From Mesorhizobium terrae (GTDB lineage Bacteria; Pseudomonadota; Alphaproteobacteria; Rhizobiales; Rhizobiaceae), in assembly GCF_008727715.1 (NCBI RefSeq), contig NZ_CP044218.1, forward strand, positions 5,253,501 to 5,317,500: DNA of 64,000 bases. The letters are read 5' to 3'. The notes beneath the pieces were generated by a model. It saw only the letters and a list, made by a program, of their open reading frames with translations. It ran no database searches and was not told where the DNA came from. Position 1 is the stretch's first letter; each line of letters opens with the position of its first letter. Shown in pieces: positions 1 to 7,386 of this stretch. The position numbers and the translations under genes are program-made.

Positions 1-501
1 CTCGATTTCGGCACGCGGCGTCAACGCCGCGACCGAGTCCACCACCAGAACGTCGATGGCGCCCGAGCGCACCAGCGTGTCGCAAATCTCCAGCGCCTGC
101 TCGCCGGTGTCCGGCTGCGAGATCAGGAGATTTTCGAGATTGACGCCCAGCTTGCGGGCATAGACCGGGTCGAGCGCGTGCTCGGCATCGACGAAGGCGC
201 AGATGCCGCCCTTCTTTTGCGCTTCCGCCACCGTGTGCAGCGCCAGCGTGGTCTTGCCCGAGCTTTCCGGCCCGTAGATTTCAATGATGCGGCCGCGTGG
301 CAGGCCACCGACGCCGAGCGCGATGTCGAGTCCCAGCGAGCCGGTCGGCACCGTCTCGATCTCGACCACCTGCTCATTGGCGCCGAGCCGCATGATCGAG
401 CCCTTGCCGAATGCCCGCTCGATCTGCGACAGCGCAGCGTCCAGAGCTTTTGTTTTGTCCACCGAATTGTCCTCTACAAGCCTCAAGCTATTCTGAGCCA
501 T
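1..501 (-). CDS. recA: RecA recombinase, amino-terminal part (runs off the window start)
   Basis: DNA strand-exchange protein that also promotes LexA self-cleavage in the SOS response. The 167 residues present begin [20 protein letters not shown]. They include Walker A (GPESSGKT, about residues 77-84), the glutamate in DAEHALDP (about 107) and Walker B VLVVD (about 151-155). The ATG is at 499-501. RecA is usually about 350-360 residues, so roughly the last half lies outside the window; this is a window edge and not a truncation. Two SOS-like sequences lie upstream at 561-575 and 627-641. The identification is certain from the conserved core. Confidence 0.98.
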   Translation of the reverse strand, partial: MAQNSLRLVEDNSVDKTKALDAALSQIERAFGKGSIMRLGANEQVVEIETVPTGSLGLDIALGVGGLPRGRIIEIYGPESSGKTTLALHTVAEAQKKGGICAFVDAEHALDPVYARKLGVNLENLLISQPDTGEQALEICDTLVRSGAIDVLVVDSVAALTPRAEIE

Positions 502-560
502 GATACATCACCCCTTGGTCGTCAATGAAGGCCGGATCGTCCGGTGGTTCCTGTGAATAT

Positions 561-575
561 GTACCCTTTTTGTTC
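561..575 (-). promoter_or_regulatory. LexA/SOS-box-like site, proximal to recA
   Basis: The plus strand reads GTAC-N7-GTTC. The alphaproteobacterial LexA box is GTTC-N7-GTTC (GAAC-N7-GAAC on the other strand), so there is one mismatch. It lies 60-74 bases upstream of the recA ATG, a normal place for a LexA operator. Function is inferred. Confidence 0.5.
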
Positions 576-626
576 TATTTTGGCAAGACACATCAAACTG
601 TTGAAAAATATGAATTATCCGTATTT

Positions 627-641
627 GTTCTTTTTTTGTTT
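627..641 (-). promoter_or_regulatory. Second SOS-box-like site in the recA/psuK gap
   Basis: The plus strand reads GTTC, seven T, then GTTT: one mismatch from GTTC-N7-GTTC. It lies about 126 bases from the recA start and about 120 bases from the psuK start, so it could serve either divergent gene. The T-rich spacer makes chance occurrence more likely than for the proximal site. Confidence 0.35.
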
Positions 642-761
642 TGTCAGCAAGCCGCAAAACCTGTCCCCAGATGCGATCGCGGCAAACGCTCCGGAAACGC
701 CTGGTCGATTCGGCAGGAGCAGCGTGACGCAGCCACGCGCGGGCCTGATCGGGGCACAGGC

Positions 762-1706
762 ATGAACCAGCCCCCCAAGCTTTTCGCGGCCGGCGGCGCG
801 CATATCGACCGGCGCGGCCAGGTAGCGGGCGCCTATGTGCCGGCGGCGTCCAACCCCGGCACCATGCGCGAGGATGTCGGCGGCGGTGTCTTCAACGCGC
901 TGCGCACGGTGGTGCGGCGCGGCGTTTCGGCCTCGCTCATCTCCACACGCGGCGGCGACGGCGCCGGCGAGACGGTGGCGCGCGCCATCGCCGAGGCCGG
1001 CATCGCCGACCTCTCCGCGACATTCCTCGACCGCACCACGCCGAGCTACACGGCGATCCTCGACCGCGACGGCGAGCTGGTGGTGGGTTTCGCCGATATG
1101 GGGCTTTATGAGCTGGCCTTTCCCAAACAGATGCGGCGCGCCAGCGTGCGCACGGCGGTGGATCAGGCAGACGCCGTGCTCACCGACGCCAATTTGCCGA
1201 CGGCGGCGCTGGAGCGGCTGACCGCGACGGCCGGCGAAAAACCGGTCTTCGTCATCGCCATCTCGCCGGCCAAGGTGGTGCGGCTGGCACCGATCTTCGA
1301 GCGCCCTGCCTTGCTGTTCATGAACCGGCGCGAGGCATCGGCGCTGACCGGCCTGGCGCGCGACGCAGGCGAGGCCGAGCTGGTGGCCGGCCTGCGCGGC
1401 ATCGGCCTGCGCGGCGGCGTGGTGACGGCGGGAGACCGGCCGGCGCTCGGCTTCGACAAGGACGGTGCCTTCTCGATCGCGCCGCCGCCGCCCCGCGCGG
1501 TCGTCGACGTCACCGGCGCGGGCGATGCGCTGGCCGGCGCCACTGTCGCCGCATTGCTGCATGGCCAGCCGCTGCGCGCCGCCTTGCGCGAGGGCGTGGC
1601 GGCGGCCGGGCTTGCCATCGAAAGCCCGCTCGCCATACCCGACTTCACCCCGGCATCCTTTGCCGCAGCCCTGGCCCTTGTGCCGCAGGCGCGGGAAGTG
1701 GCATGA
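762..1706 (+). CDS. psuK: PfkB-family carbohydrate kinase, probable pseudouridine kinase
   Basis: Predicted cytoplasmic kinase that phosphorylates pseudouridine to pseudouridine 5'-phosphate, the substrate of the glycosidase encoded next door. The 314-residue protein has the PfkB amino-terminal glycine motif (GGGVFNALRT, about residues 41-50) and the anion-hole/catalytic signature VTGAGDALAGA, with the likely catalytic base D255. I chose the ATG at 762 because homology begins there (KLFAAGGAHID). The frame is open further upstream but without recognisable sequence. The ribosome site is weak. Adjacency to psuG, 65 bases downstream on the same strand, is the main reason for preferring pseudouridine over another sugar. 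Confidence 0.85.
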   Translation: MNQPPKLFAAGGAHIDRRGQVAGAYVPAASNPGTMREDVGGGVFNALRTVVRRGVSASLISTRGGDGAGETVARAIAEAGIADLSATFLDRTTPSYTAILDRDGELVVGFADMGLYELAFPKQMRRASVRTAVDQADAVLTDANLPTAALERLTATAGEKPVFVIAISPAKVVRLAPIFERPALLFMNRREASALTGLARDAGEAELVAGLRGIGLRGGVVTAGDRPALGFDKDGAFSIAPPPPRAVVDVTGAGDALAGATVAALLHGQPLRAALREGVAAAGLAIESPLAIPDFTPASFAAALALVPQAREVA

Positions 1707-1771
1707 GGACGGCCCGAACAGATTGTTGACGGCGCAGCACAGACAGCGCGGCAGCCGACCGGAGATTTCCA

Positions 1772-2689
1772 ATGACGCTTGAAACCGCCCGCCCCTATAT
1801 CGACATCCACGCCCCGGTGGCGGAAGCACTGGCAGCCGGGCGCCCGGTGGTGGCGCTGGAATCGACCATCATCACCCACGGCATGCCCTATCCCGACAAT
1901 GGCGCGATGGCGGCCAATGTCGAGAAGATCATTGCCGATGAAGGCGCGGTTCCGGCGACGATCGCCGTGGTCAAGGGCCGCATCAAGATCGGCCTTTCCG
2001 ACGGCGAGCGCGAATCGCTGGCCATGACGGGCGATGCCATGAAGCTGTCGCGCGCCGATTTCGCCTTCGCCGTCGCCGAAGGCCGCACCGGCGGCACGAC
2101 GGTGGCGGCAACCATGATCGCCGCGCATATGGCCGGCATCAAGGTGTTCGCGACCGGCGGCATCGGCGGCGTACACAAGGGCGCCGAAAAGAGCTTTGAC
2201 ATCTCCGCCGACCTCGACGAGCTGGCCCGCACGCCGGTGATCGTGGTGTCGGCCGGCGCCAAGGCGATCCTCGACATCGAAAAGACGCTGGAAGTGCTGG
2301 AGACGCGCGGCGTGCCGGTGATCGGCCATGGCTGCGAGACGATGCCGGCCTTCTGGTCGAGGCAGTCGCCTTTCCGCGCGCCGCTGACGCTGGACGCACC
2401 CGAAAAGATCGCGAAGCTGTTCAAGACGCGCCAGGCGCTCGGCATCGATGGCGGCGTGCTGGTGGCCAATCCGGTTCCGGTCGCCGACGAGATCCCGGCG
2501 GCCGAAATGGCCGGCTATATCGAGGCGGCGCAGAAGGCGGCGGAAGCACAGAATGTCACCGGCAAGTCGGTGACACCGTTCCTGCTCGGCAAAATCCTCG
2601 AACTCACCAACGGCCGCAGCCTGAAGACCAATATCGCGCTGGTGGAAAACAATGCCCGCGTCGCGGCGCGGGTTGCCAAGGCGCTGTAG
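1772..2689 (+). CDS. psuG: Pseudouridine-5'-phosphate glycosidase
   Basis: Splits pseudouridine 5'-phosphate to uracil and ribose 5-phosphate by breaking the C-C glycosidic bond. The 305-residue protein has the family hallmarks ALESTIITHGMPYP, GRTGGTTVAATM and GGIGGVHKGAE. E30 and K164 align by eye with the catalytic Glu and Schiff-base Lys of E. coli PsuG (E31 and K166, from memory). A GGAG ribosome site precedes the ATG. With psuK it forms a two-step route for pseudouridine from RNA turnover. Length is normal for the family. Confidence 0.95.
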   Translation: MTLETARPYIDIHAPVAEALAAGRPVVALESTIITHGMPYPDNGAMAANVEKIIADEGAVPATIAVVKGRIKIGLSDGERESLAMTGDAMKLSRADFAFAVAEGRTGGTTVAATMIAAHMAGIKVFATGGIGGVHKGAEKSFDISADLDELARTPVIVVSAGAKAILDIEKTLEVLETRGVPVIGHGCETMPAFWSRQSPFRAPLTLDAPEKIAKLFKTRQALGIDGGVLVANPVPVADEIPAAEMAGYIEAAQKAAEAQNVTGKSVTPFLLGKILELTNGRSLKTNIALVENNARVAARVAKAL

Positions 2690-2763
2690 GGTCTCGACGC
2701 TGAAAAGGAGCGCCCTGCCGGACACTCCTTAAGTTTACGAAACGCCGTCGTTGAGAGGGATGA

Positions 2764-3183
2764 ATGTCGATACAGCGGAAACTGACCGTCGTTGCCTTTT
2801 GCGCCACCGCTTTGCTAACCGGCATGGCAGGCGCGCAGGCCGCCGCAAAATGCTCGCCTTACGAGCAGCAGGTGGCCAAGCAGATCAAGGAAGGCAGGGC
2901 ATTCGTGAAAGAGGCCAGCTTCAAGAAGTGGATCGACGCCGGCTTGCAGACCAAGGCGCCCTACAACAAGAAGCCCTATACGGCTTACAGCAAATGGTAT
3001 GCTCGCTTCGATAAGCTGGGCAGCCAGGAGGCGGAAGCCGAGAACGTAAAATTCCTTGAAAAACACGGCTTTACGGCCTCAGCCGCCTATTCCGTGTTTC
3101 AGGGCTACGCGCTCAACGGCAAGCTGACGTCGTCCGTCGATATCGATTTCGAGAAAAAGATGAACGCCTATCCCTGCCGTTGA
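2764..3183 (+). CDS. Small secreted protein of unknown function
   Basis: A 139-residue protein with a signal peptide (SIQRKLTVVAFCATALLTG, then a likely cleavage after AQA near residue 26). The mature part is Lys- and Tyr-rich and has Cys near each end (C30 and C138, the last-but-one residue), which could form a disulfide in the periplasm. A GAGAGG ribosome site precedes the ATG. I do not recognise the family. It lies 74 bases after psuG on the same strand but shows no link to pseudouridine metabolism. Confidence 0.7.
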   Translation: MSIQRKLTVVAFCATALLTGMAGAQAAAKCSPYEQQVAKQIKEGRAFVKEASFKKWIDAGLQTKAPYNKKPYTAYSKWYARFDKLGSQEAEAENVKFLEKHGFTASAAYSVFQGYALNGKLTSSVDIDFEKKMNAYPCR

Positions 3184-3205
3184 TCGGCAGGGATTTTCGG
3201 ACGCC

Positions 3206-3529
3206 TCATTTTCCGGCGCGCAGGCCCGCTTCGTAGGATTTGCGCGCCCAGGCGGCCATTTCGTCGGGATCGTCGACGGCACCGTCGGGCACGGTCCAGT
3301 AAGGCATGGAAACCTGCTTGCCATGCTTGGAGCCGACATAACTCCATTGCCTGCAGCCGGCGGCCTCGAACTCGGAAGCCAGCTGGGCATCGCCCTTCAG
3401 CATCAATTCGCCGCGCAGATCGATGGCGATGATGACATTGTCGAAATAAATGCCCTTGCCACCGAACAGGCGGCGGATGTCGACCGGGCCGAGGCCGGCG
3501 AAAAGATCGGCGATAGCGTCATTGTCCAT
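3206..3529 (-). CDS. TfoX amino-terminal-domain protein
   Basis: A 107-residue protein consisting only of a TfoX-N-type domain. Typical features are the opening IADLFAGLGPVDIRRLFGGKG, a central DLRGELMLKGD, and the CRQWSYVG...MPYWTVPD segment. In gammaproteobacteria TfoX promotes competence genes. Stand-alone TfoX-N proteins in rhizobia have no established role, so I give no function. The ATG at 3527-3529 starts the homology; the reading frame stays open upstream without similarity. It is convergent with the secreted-protein gene at 2764. Confidence 0.8.
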   Translation of the reverse strand: MDNDAIADLFAGLGPVDIRRLFGGKGIYFDNVIIAIDLRGELMLKGDAQLASEFEAAGCRQWSYVGSKHGKQVSMPYWTVPDGAVDDPDEMAAWARKSYEAGLRAGK

Positions 3530-3640
3530 GAAACGATCATGACACTCCCCGACGCACTCGTCACGACGCCGGGCAAGTTCTCCTGACAGATTTCGAGCCG
3601 ATCGGCTGTAGGATAGGGTCGATCCAGCGAGGAGACGATC

Positions 3641-4138
3641 ATGCCCATGCTTCTTCAAGGCTCCTGCCGTTGCGGCGCCGTCCACTTCGAGGTCGAGAGC
3701 CACACGCCCGTGCCCTATCAGCTCTGCTATTGCTCGATCTGCCGCAAGCAGCAGGGCAGCGGCGGCTATGCGATCAATCTTGGCGCCAACTCCGCGACGC
3801 TGAAGGTGAGCGGCGGGGAAAAGCTCGGCGTCTATCGCGCCGAAATCCAGGACGACGAACGGCCGGTCTGCGAAACCGCCACCGGCGAGCGCAATTTCTG
3901 CACGCACTGCGGCTCGGCGCTGTGGCTCTACGATCCGACCTGGCCCGAACTCGTGCATCCCTTCGCGTCGGCCGTCGACACCGACCTGCCGGCGCCGCCG
4001 GAGCGCACGCATCTGATGCTGAAATACAAGGCCGGCTGGACGGAGCCGAACATCCGCGACGGCGACAAGGTGTTTGCTCTCTATCCTGAGGAATCGATCG
4101 CGGACTGGCATCGGCGGACCGGCATGTGGGTGGAATGA
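3641..4138 (+). CDS. GFA/CENP-V-family zinc protein
   Basis: A 165-residue protein of the glutathione-dependent formaldehyde-activating (GFA/CENP-V) fold. The zinc-binding cysteines are visible: C9-R-C11, C29-Y-C31-S-I-C34 and C87-T-H-C90, followed by GSALW. The founding member condenses glutathione with formaldehyde, but most family members are uncharacterised, so the substrate here is unknown. GAGGAG lies just upstream of the ATG. A second ATG two codons later is an alternative start. No formaldehyde-oxidation genes lie beside it. Confidence 0.85.
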   Translation: MPMLLQGSCRCGAVHFEVESHTPVPYQLCYCSICRKQQGSGGYAINLGANSATLKVSGGEKLGVYRAEIQDDERPVCETATGERNFCTHCGSALWLYDPTWPELVHPFASAVDTDLPAPPERTHLMLKYKAGWTEPNIRDGDKVFALYPEESIADWHRRTGMWVE

Positions 4139-4147
4139 GGATTCTGT

Positions 4148-4270
4148 CTTCTCCCCGTTCACGGGGAGAAGATGCCGGCAGGCAGATGAGGGGCGGCGCG
4201 GACTTTTCGAAGCTAGCTCTGCCCCTCATCCGGCCCTTCGGGCCACCTTCTCCCCGTAAACGGGGAGAAG
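4148..4270. repeat. RIME-like nested palindromic element
   Basis: Two copies of a perfect 9-bp-stem hairpin (CTTCTCCCC...GGGGAGAAG) stand at 4148-4171 and 4247-4270. Inside them is a second inverted pair, GATGAGGGGC at 4185-4194 and GCCCCTCATC at 4221-4230, plus a small GGCCC/GGGCC hairpin. This nested layout matches rhizobial intergenic mosaic elements (RIME). It lies between two convergent reading frames and touches the GNAT remnant at 4280. Confidence 0.8.
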
Positions 4271-4279
4271 AAAGAGGCG

Positions 4280-4492
4280 CTAGTCCTCGCCGGCAAATTC
4301 CTTCAGTGCTTCACCCTTCAGGCGGAAGAAGACCTTGTCTTCCTCGCGCATAGCTCCGGTTTCGTCATAGAAAGCGAGCAGGCGAGAATTATTGCGATCG
4401 GCTGTCCAGTCGACCCGGCCGAGGCCGCGTGAAACGGCAAGCCGCACATGATCGGCGGCACTGGCCGGTCGGATCGAGATGGAAGCGCTCAT
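4280..4492 (-). pseudogene. GNAT acetyltransferase remnant with internal deletion
   Basis: A 70-codon frame that opens like a GNAT enzyme (MSASISIRPASAADH, first strand) and ends like one (GRVDWTADRNNSRLLAFYDE, last helix and strand). The middle, which would hold the acetyl-CoA-binding R/Q-x-x-G-x-A loop, is missing. Intact relatives are about 140-160 residues, so about 75 residues seem to have been lost in frame. No convincing ribosome site is seen. It directly abuts the RIME-like repeat. It could still be translated, but cannot be a working acetyltransferase. Confidence 0.7.
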
Positions 4493-4543
4493 GAAAAAGC
4501 GCAAGCCCAGCGATAGGCTTCCGCGCCCACCGCCGCAAAAACC

Positions 4544-4930
4544 TTACGCCGCGCTTTGGGCGCGGGCTTCGGCCAGCGCCTTGAGGTCGGCGGGCTTCAG
4601 CTCGACCGATTCGCCGCAGCCACAAGCGGAAGACTGGTTCGGATTGCGGAAGGTTAAGCCGGTGCGCAGCGTCGTCTGCTCGAAATCCATCTCGGTGCCG
4701 AACAGGAACAGTGCCGCCTCCGGCGCGACATAGACGTGGGCGCCGTCGCGTTCGATATGGTCGTCCTTGGGATTGGGCTCGGTCACCAGGTCGACCGTAT
4801 ATTCCATGCCGGCGCAGCCGCCCTTCTTGATGCCGAGGCGGATGCCATGCGCATTCTCGCGCGTGGCCATGATCTCGCGCACGCGCTCAGCGGCCTTGTC
4901 GGTCATCGAAATGACGGCGAAGCGTCCCAT
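4544..4930 (-). CDS. sufA: SufA, A-type iron-sulfur cluster carrier
   Basis: A-type scaffold/carrier that receives clusters from SufBCD and passes them to apoproteins. The 128-residue protein contains the three conserved cysteines: C39 (in KKGGCAGMEY) and C103/C105 (in SACGCGES). GGAGAG lies just before the ATG at 4928-4930; the frame is open four codons further but that adds no homology. It is the expected last gene of the sufS2BCDS1XA operon, but is separated from sufX by a parDE pair. Confidence 0.93.
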   Translation of the reverse strand: MGRFAVISMTDKAAERVREIMATRENAHGIRLGIKKGGCAGMEYTVDLVTEPNPKDDHIERDGAHVYVAPEAALFLFGTEMDFEQTTLRTGLTFRNPNQSSACGCGESVELKPADLKALAEARAQSAA

Positions 4931-5009
4931 GTCACTCTCCACTTTCGCGCGGGTTCAAGGCCCGCGGATACCCCATAGATGGTCGATGAAGCGCCGATTG
5001 GCAAGTCGG

Positions 5010-5321
5010 TCAGCTTTCTTCGTCGTGAAAGTAGCCATCTATATCCCTATGACCTTCCAGAACTGTCACCACTTCGACGATATCGTCTCGATAGCGGAAG
5101 AAAATGACGTAGCCCTTCAATACGATGCTGCGTAGACCGGTCCGAAGTTCGGACCTGTCGCGCCCAAGCGTGCCAGGGAGAGATGCAAGGCGGCCGCATT
5201 TCTGCGTTATCTGCTTAACGAAGTTCTCCGCAAGCGGGCGGCTGCCCGTGCTCATTGCAATATAGAATGCGATGTCAGCCAGATTCTCGAGCGCCTCGCT
5301 GGTGAAGCGCAGTCTGCTCAT
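5010..5321 (-). CDS. parE: ParE/RelE-superfamily toxin
   Basis: A 103-residue toxin of the RelE/ParE superfamily. The signature runs from LRFTSEALENLADIAFYIA through GRLASLPGTLGRDRSELRTGLRS and YVIFFRYRDDIVEVVTVLEG. ParE toxins act on DNA gyrase while RelE toxins cleave mRNA; ParE is preferred because the partner is a ParD-type protein. Its ATG shares the A of the antitoxin's TGA stop (TGATG), so the two are translationally coupled. Confidence 0.88.
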   Translation of the reverse strand: MSRLRFTSEALENLADIAFYIAMSTGSRPLAENFVKQITQKCGRLASLPGTLGRDRSELRTGLRSIVLKGYVIFFRYRDDIVEVVTVLEGHRDIDGYFHDEES

Positions 5322-5572
5322 CAGCGCGACGCTTCGCCGAGATTCAACCGGTCGAGCCGGGCCTTGACCGCGGCTTCGACCTCTTCGGCGCTATGGCTGC
5401 CGCCGCGATCGATGGCAGCCTTGATCGTCTGTCGAAGGGACGCCAGTTTGGCCTCCCGTTCCTCCACGAGGCGAAGACCTTCGCGCACAACCTCGCTCGC
5501 GGAGCCGTAACGGCCTTCCTCGACCGCCGTCGCGACAAAGTTTTCCCAGCGCTCGCCAAGAGAAACGTTCAT
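5321..5572 (-). CDS. parD: ParD-type ribbon-helix-helix antitoxin
   Basis: An 83-residue antitoxin. Its amino half is a ribbon-helix-helix DNA-binding domain (NVSLGERWENFVATAVEEGRYGSASEVVREGLRLVEER). The charged carboxy half should wrap the toxin. AAGGAG lies ahead of the ATG. The antitoxin-first order and one-base overlap with the toxin are typical. Such antitoxins repress their own promoter, and a short palindrome upstream (5592-5605) is a candidate operator. Confidence 0.9.
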   Translation of the reverse strand: MNVSLGERWENFVATAVEEGRYGSASEVVREGLRLVEEREAKLASLRQTIKAAIDRGGSHSAEEVEAAVKARLDRLNLGEASR

Positions 5573-5591
5573 GACTTGGCTCCTTGCGTCA

Positions 5592-5605
5592 GTGCATCAT
5601 AGCAC
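5592..5605 (-). promoter_or_regulatory. Candidate ParD operator
   Basis: The inverted pair GTGC-N6-GCAC lies 20-33 bases upstream of the parD ATG, next to a TTGACA-like hexamer on the minus strand (about 5606-5611). Position and symmetry fit an autoregulatory operator, but the arms are only 4 bp. Confidence 0.35.
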
Positions 5606-5651
5606 ATGTCAAAAATGGCGCAATTTTTGTTATTAGAGGCAGGCGTCTGGC

Positions 5652-6032
5652 CTAATACCAGCCGACCGCGACCTGCGCCTCTTCCGACATGCGGTCGGGC
5701 GTCCATGGCGGGTCGAACACCATCTTGACCTCGACGCCGGAAACGCCTTCGACGGCGCCGACGGCGTTCTCGACCCAGCCCGGCATCTCGCCGGCCACCG
5801 GGCAGCCGGGCGCGGTCAGCGTCATGTCGATCTTGACCGAACGGTCGTCCTCGATGTCGATCTTGTAGACCAGGCCGAGCTCATAGATGTCGGCCGGGAT
5901 TTCGGGGTCGTAGACGGTCTTCAGCGCCGAGACGATGTCGTCGGTGATGCGCGCCAGCTCGTCGGCGGGAATGGCCGAGGCGGCAGCGGCCGGCGGTGGC
6001 GTCTCTTGTTCGGTGATGGCGGCGTCCTGCAT
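5652..6032 (-). CDS. SufX/SufT-like DUF59 (MIP18-family) protein
   Basis: Cluster-assembly accessory protein of the DUF59 family, thought to help mature iron-sulfur proteins. The 126-residue protein has the core ALKTVYDPEIPADIYELGLVYKI, the family MTLTAPGCPVAGEMP motif with its conserved Cys, and a FDPPWTPDRMSEEA end. The first 25 residues are an Ala/Pro-rich extension. It starts five bases after the sufS1 stop, so the two are cotranscribed. In Rhizobium and Agrobacterium this gene is called sufX. Confidence 0.88.
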   Translation of the reverse strand: MQDAAITEQETPPPAAAASAIPADELARITDDIVSALKTVYDPEIPADIYELGLVYKIDIEDDRSVKIDMTLTAPGCPVAGEMPGWVENAVGAVEGVSGVEVKMVFDPPWTPDRMSEEAQVAVGWY

Positions 6033-6037
6033 GGTGC

Positions 6038-7282
6038 TTACCCGAAGAATTTCCGTGCTTTTTCCAGCGCCTCGACCAAGGCGTCAACCTCGGCACGCGT
6101 GTTGTACATGCCGAAGGATGCCCTGCATGTGGAGGTGACGCCGAAGCGTTTCAACAGCGGCTGTGCGCAATGGGTGCCGGCGCGGACGGCAACGCCCTGC
6201 CGATCAATCACCATCGACACGTCATGGGCGTGGATGCCCTTGAGTTCGAAGGAGATGATGGCGCCCTTGTCAGGCGCGTCGCCGAAGATGCGCAGCGAGT
6301 TGATCGAGCGCAGCCGCTCATGCGCGTAGGCCTTCAGCTCGGCCTCATGCGCGGCGATGCGCTCGCGCCCGACCTTTTCCATATATTCGAGCGCCGCACC
6401 CAGCCCGATCGCCTGCACGATCGGCGGTGTGCCGGCCTCGAAGCGATGCGGCGGATCGTTGTAGGTGACGATGTCCTCGGTCACCTCCTCGATCATCTCG
6501 CCGCCGCCCATGAAGGGGCGCATGGCTTCTAGCCGCTCCTTCTTGCCGTAGAGCACGCCGATGCCGGAGGGGCCGTAGACCTTGTGGCCGGTGAAGACGA
6601 AGAAATCGCAATCCAGATCAGCCACGTCGATCGGCATGTGCACGGCGCTCTGGCTGCCGTCGACCAGCACCGGAATGCCGCGCTCATGCGCGATGCGGCA
6701 GATTTCCTTGATCGGCGTCACGGTGCCCAGCGCGTTCGACATCTGGGTGATGGCGACCAGCTTGGTGCGCGGGGTCAGGCTCTTCTCGAAATCCTCGATG
6801 TGGAAGGCGCCGAGATCATCGACCGGCACCCAGACCAGCTTCGCGCCCTGGCGCTCGCGGATGAAATGCCACGGCACGATGTTGGAATGGTGCTCCATGA
6901 TGGAAAGCACGATCTCGTCGCCCTCGCCGATGTTCGGCATGCCGAAGCCGTAAGCGACCGTGTTGATCGCCGCCGTGGTGTTCGAGGTGAAGACGATGTT
7001 GTCGGTGCTCGGCGCGTTGAGGAAGCGCCGCACGGTTTCGCGTGCCTTTTCATAGGCATCGGTGGCGGCATTCGACAGGAAATGCAGGCCGCGATGCACG
7101 TTGGCGTATTCGTTGCGGTAGGCATGGTCGATGGCCTCGATCACGGCCAAAGGCTTCTGCGCCGACGCGCCGTTGTCGAGATAGACCAGCGGCTTGCCGT
7201 AGACCTCGCGCGACAGAATCGGGAAGTCGCGGCGGATCGCCTCGACATCATAGGGAGCCGTAGTGTTCAGCACGTGGTCCAT
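6038..7282 (-). CDS. sufS: SufS-type cysteine desulfurase (SufS1)
   Basis: Group II PLP cysteine desulfurase that supplies sulfur for cluster assembly. The 414-residue protein has the PLP lysine K234 in FTGHKVYGPSG and the persulfide cysteine C372 in the short RAGTHCAQP loop, as expected of SufS and unlike the longer loop of IscS. The amino end (IRRDFPILSREVYGKPLVYLDNGASAQKP) is typical. It is preceded by a 101-base gap containing an imperfect inverted repeat and followed closely by sufX. No sufE is visible here. Confidence 0.96.
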   Translation of the reverse strand: MDHVLNTTAPYDVEAIRRDFPILSREVYGKPLVYLDNGASAQKPLAVIEAIDHAYRNEYANVHRGLHFLSNAATDAYEKARETVRRFLNAPSTDNIVFTSNTTAAINTVAYGFGMPNIGEGDEIVLSIMEHHSNIVPWHFIRERQGAKLVWVPVDDLGAFHIEDFEKSLTPRTKLVAITQMSNALGTVTPIKEICRIAHERGIPVLVDGSQSAVHMPIDVADLDCDFFVFTGHKVYGPSGIGVLYGKKERLEAMRPFMGGGEMIEEVTEDIVTYNDPPHRFEAGTPPIVQAIGLGAALEYMEKVGRERIAAHEAELKAYAHERLRSINSLRIFGDAPDKGAIISFELKGIHAHDVSMVIDRQGVAVRAGTHCAQPLLKRFGVTSTCRASFGMYNTRAEVDALVEALEKARKFFG

Positions 7283-7304
7283 TTCCTGCCCGTTCGAAGT
7301 GAAC

Positions 7305-7386
7305 AGTGAGTAGTGGTCAGTCAGTAGTGTGAGTGCGGCTCTATGATTTCCGCCTCTACTCGCTACTCCCTATTCGCTACTCACTA
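7305..7386. repeat. Imperfect inverted/direct repeat between sufD and sufS1
   Basis: The left part reads AGTGAGTAGTGG followed by CAGTCAGTAG; the right part carries CTACTCGCTACTCCC and CTACTCACT, the complement of the same unit. The last arm overlaps the sufD stop codon (7384-7386). The low-complexity GTAGTGAGT-type unit could fold in the mRNA between the two genes. I cannot assign it to a named repeat family. Confidence 0.5.
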
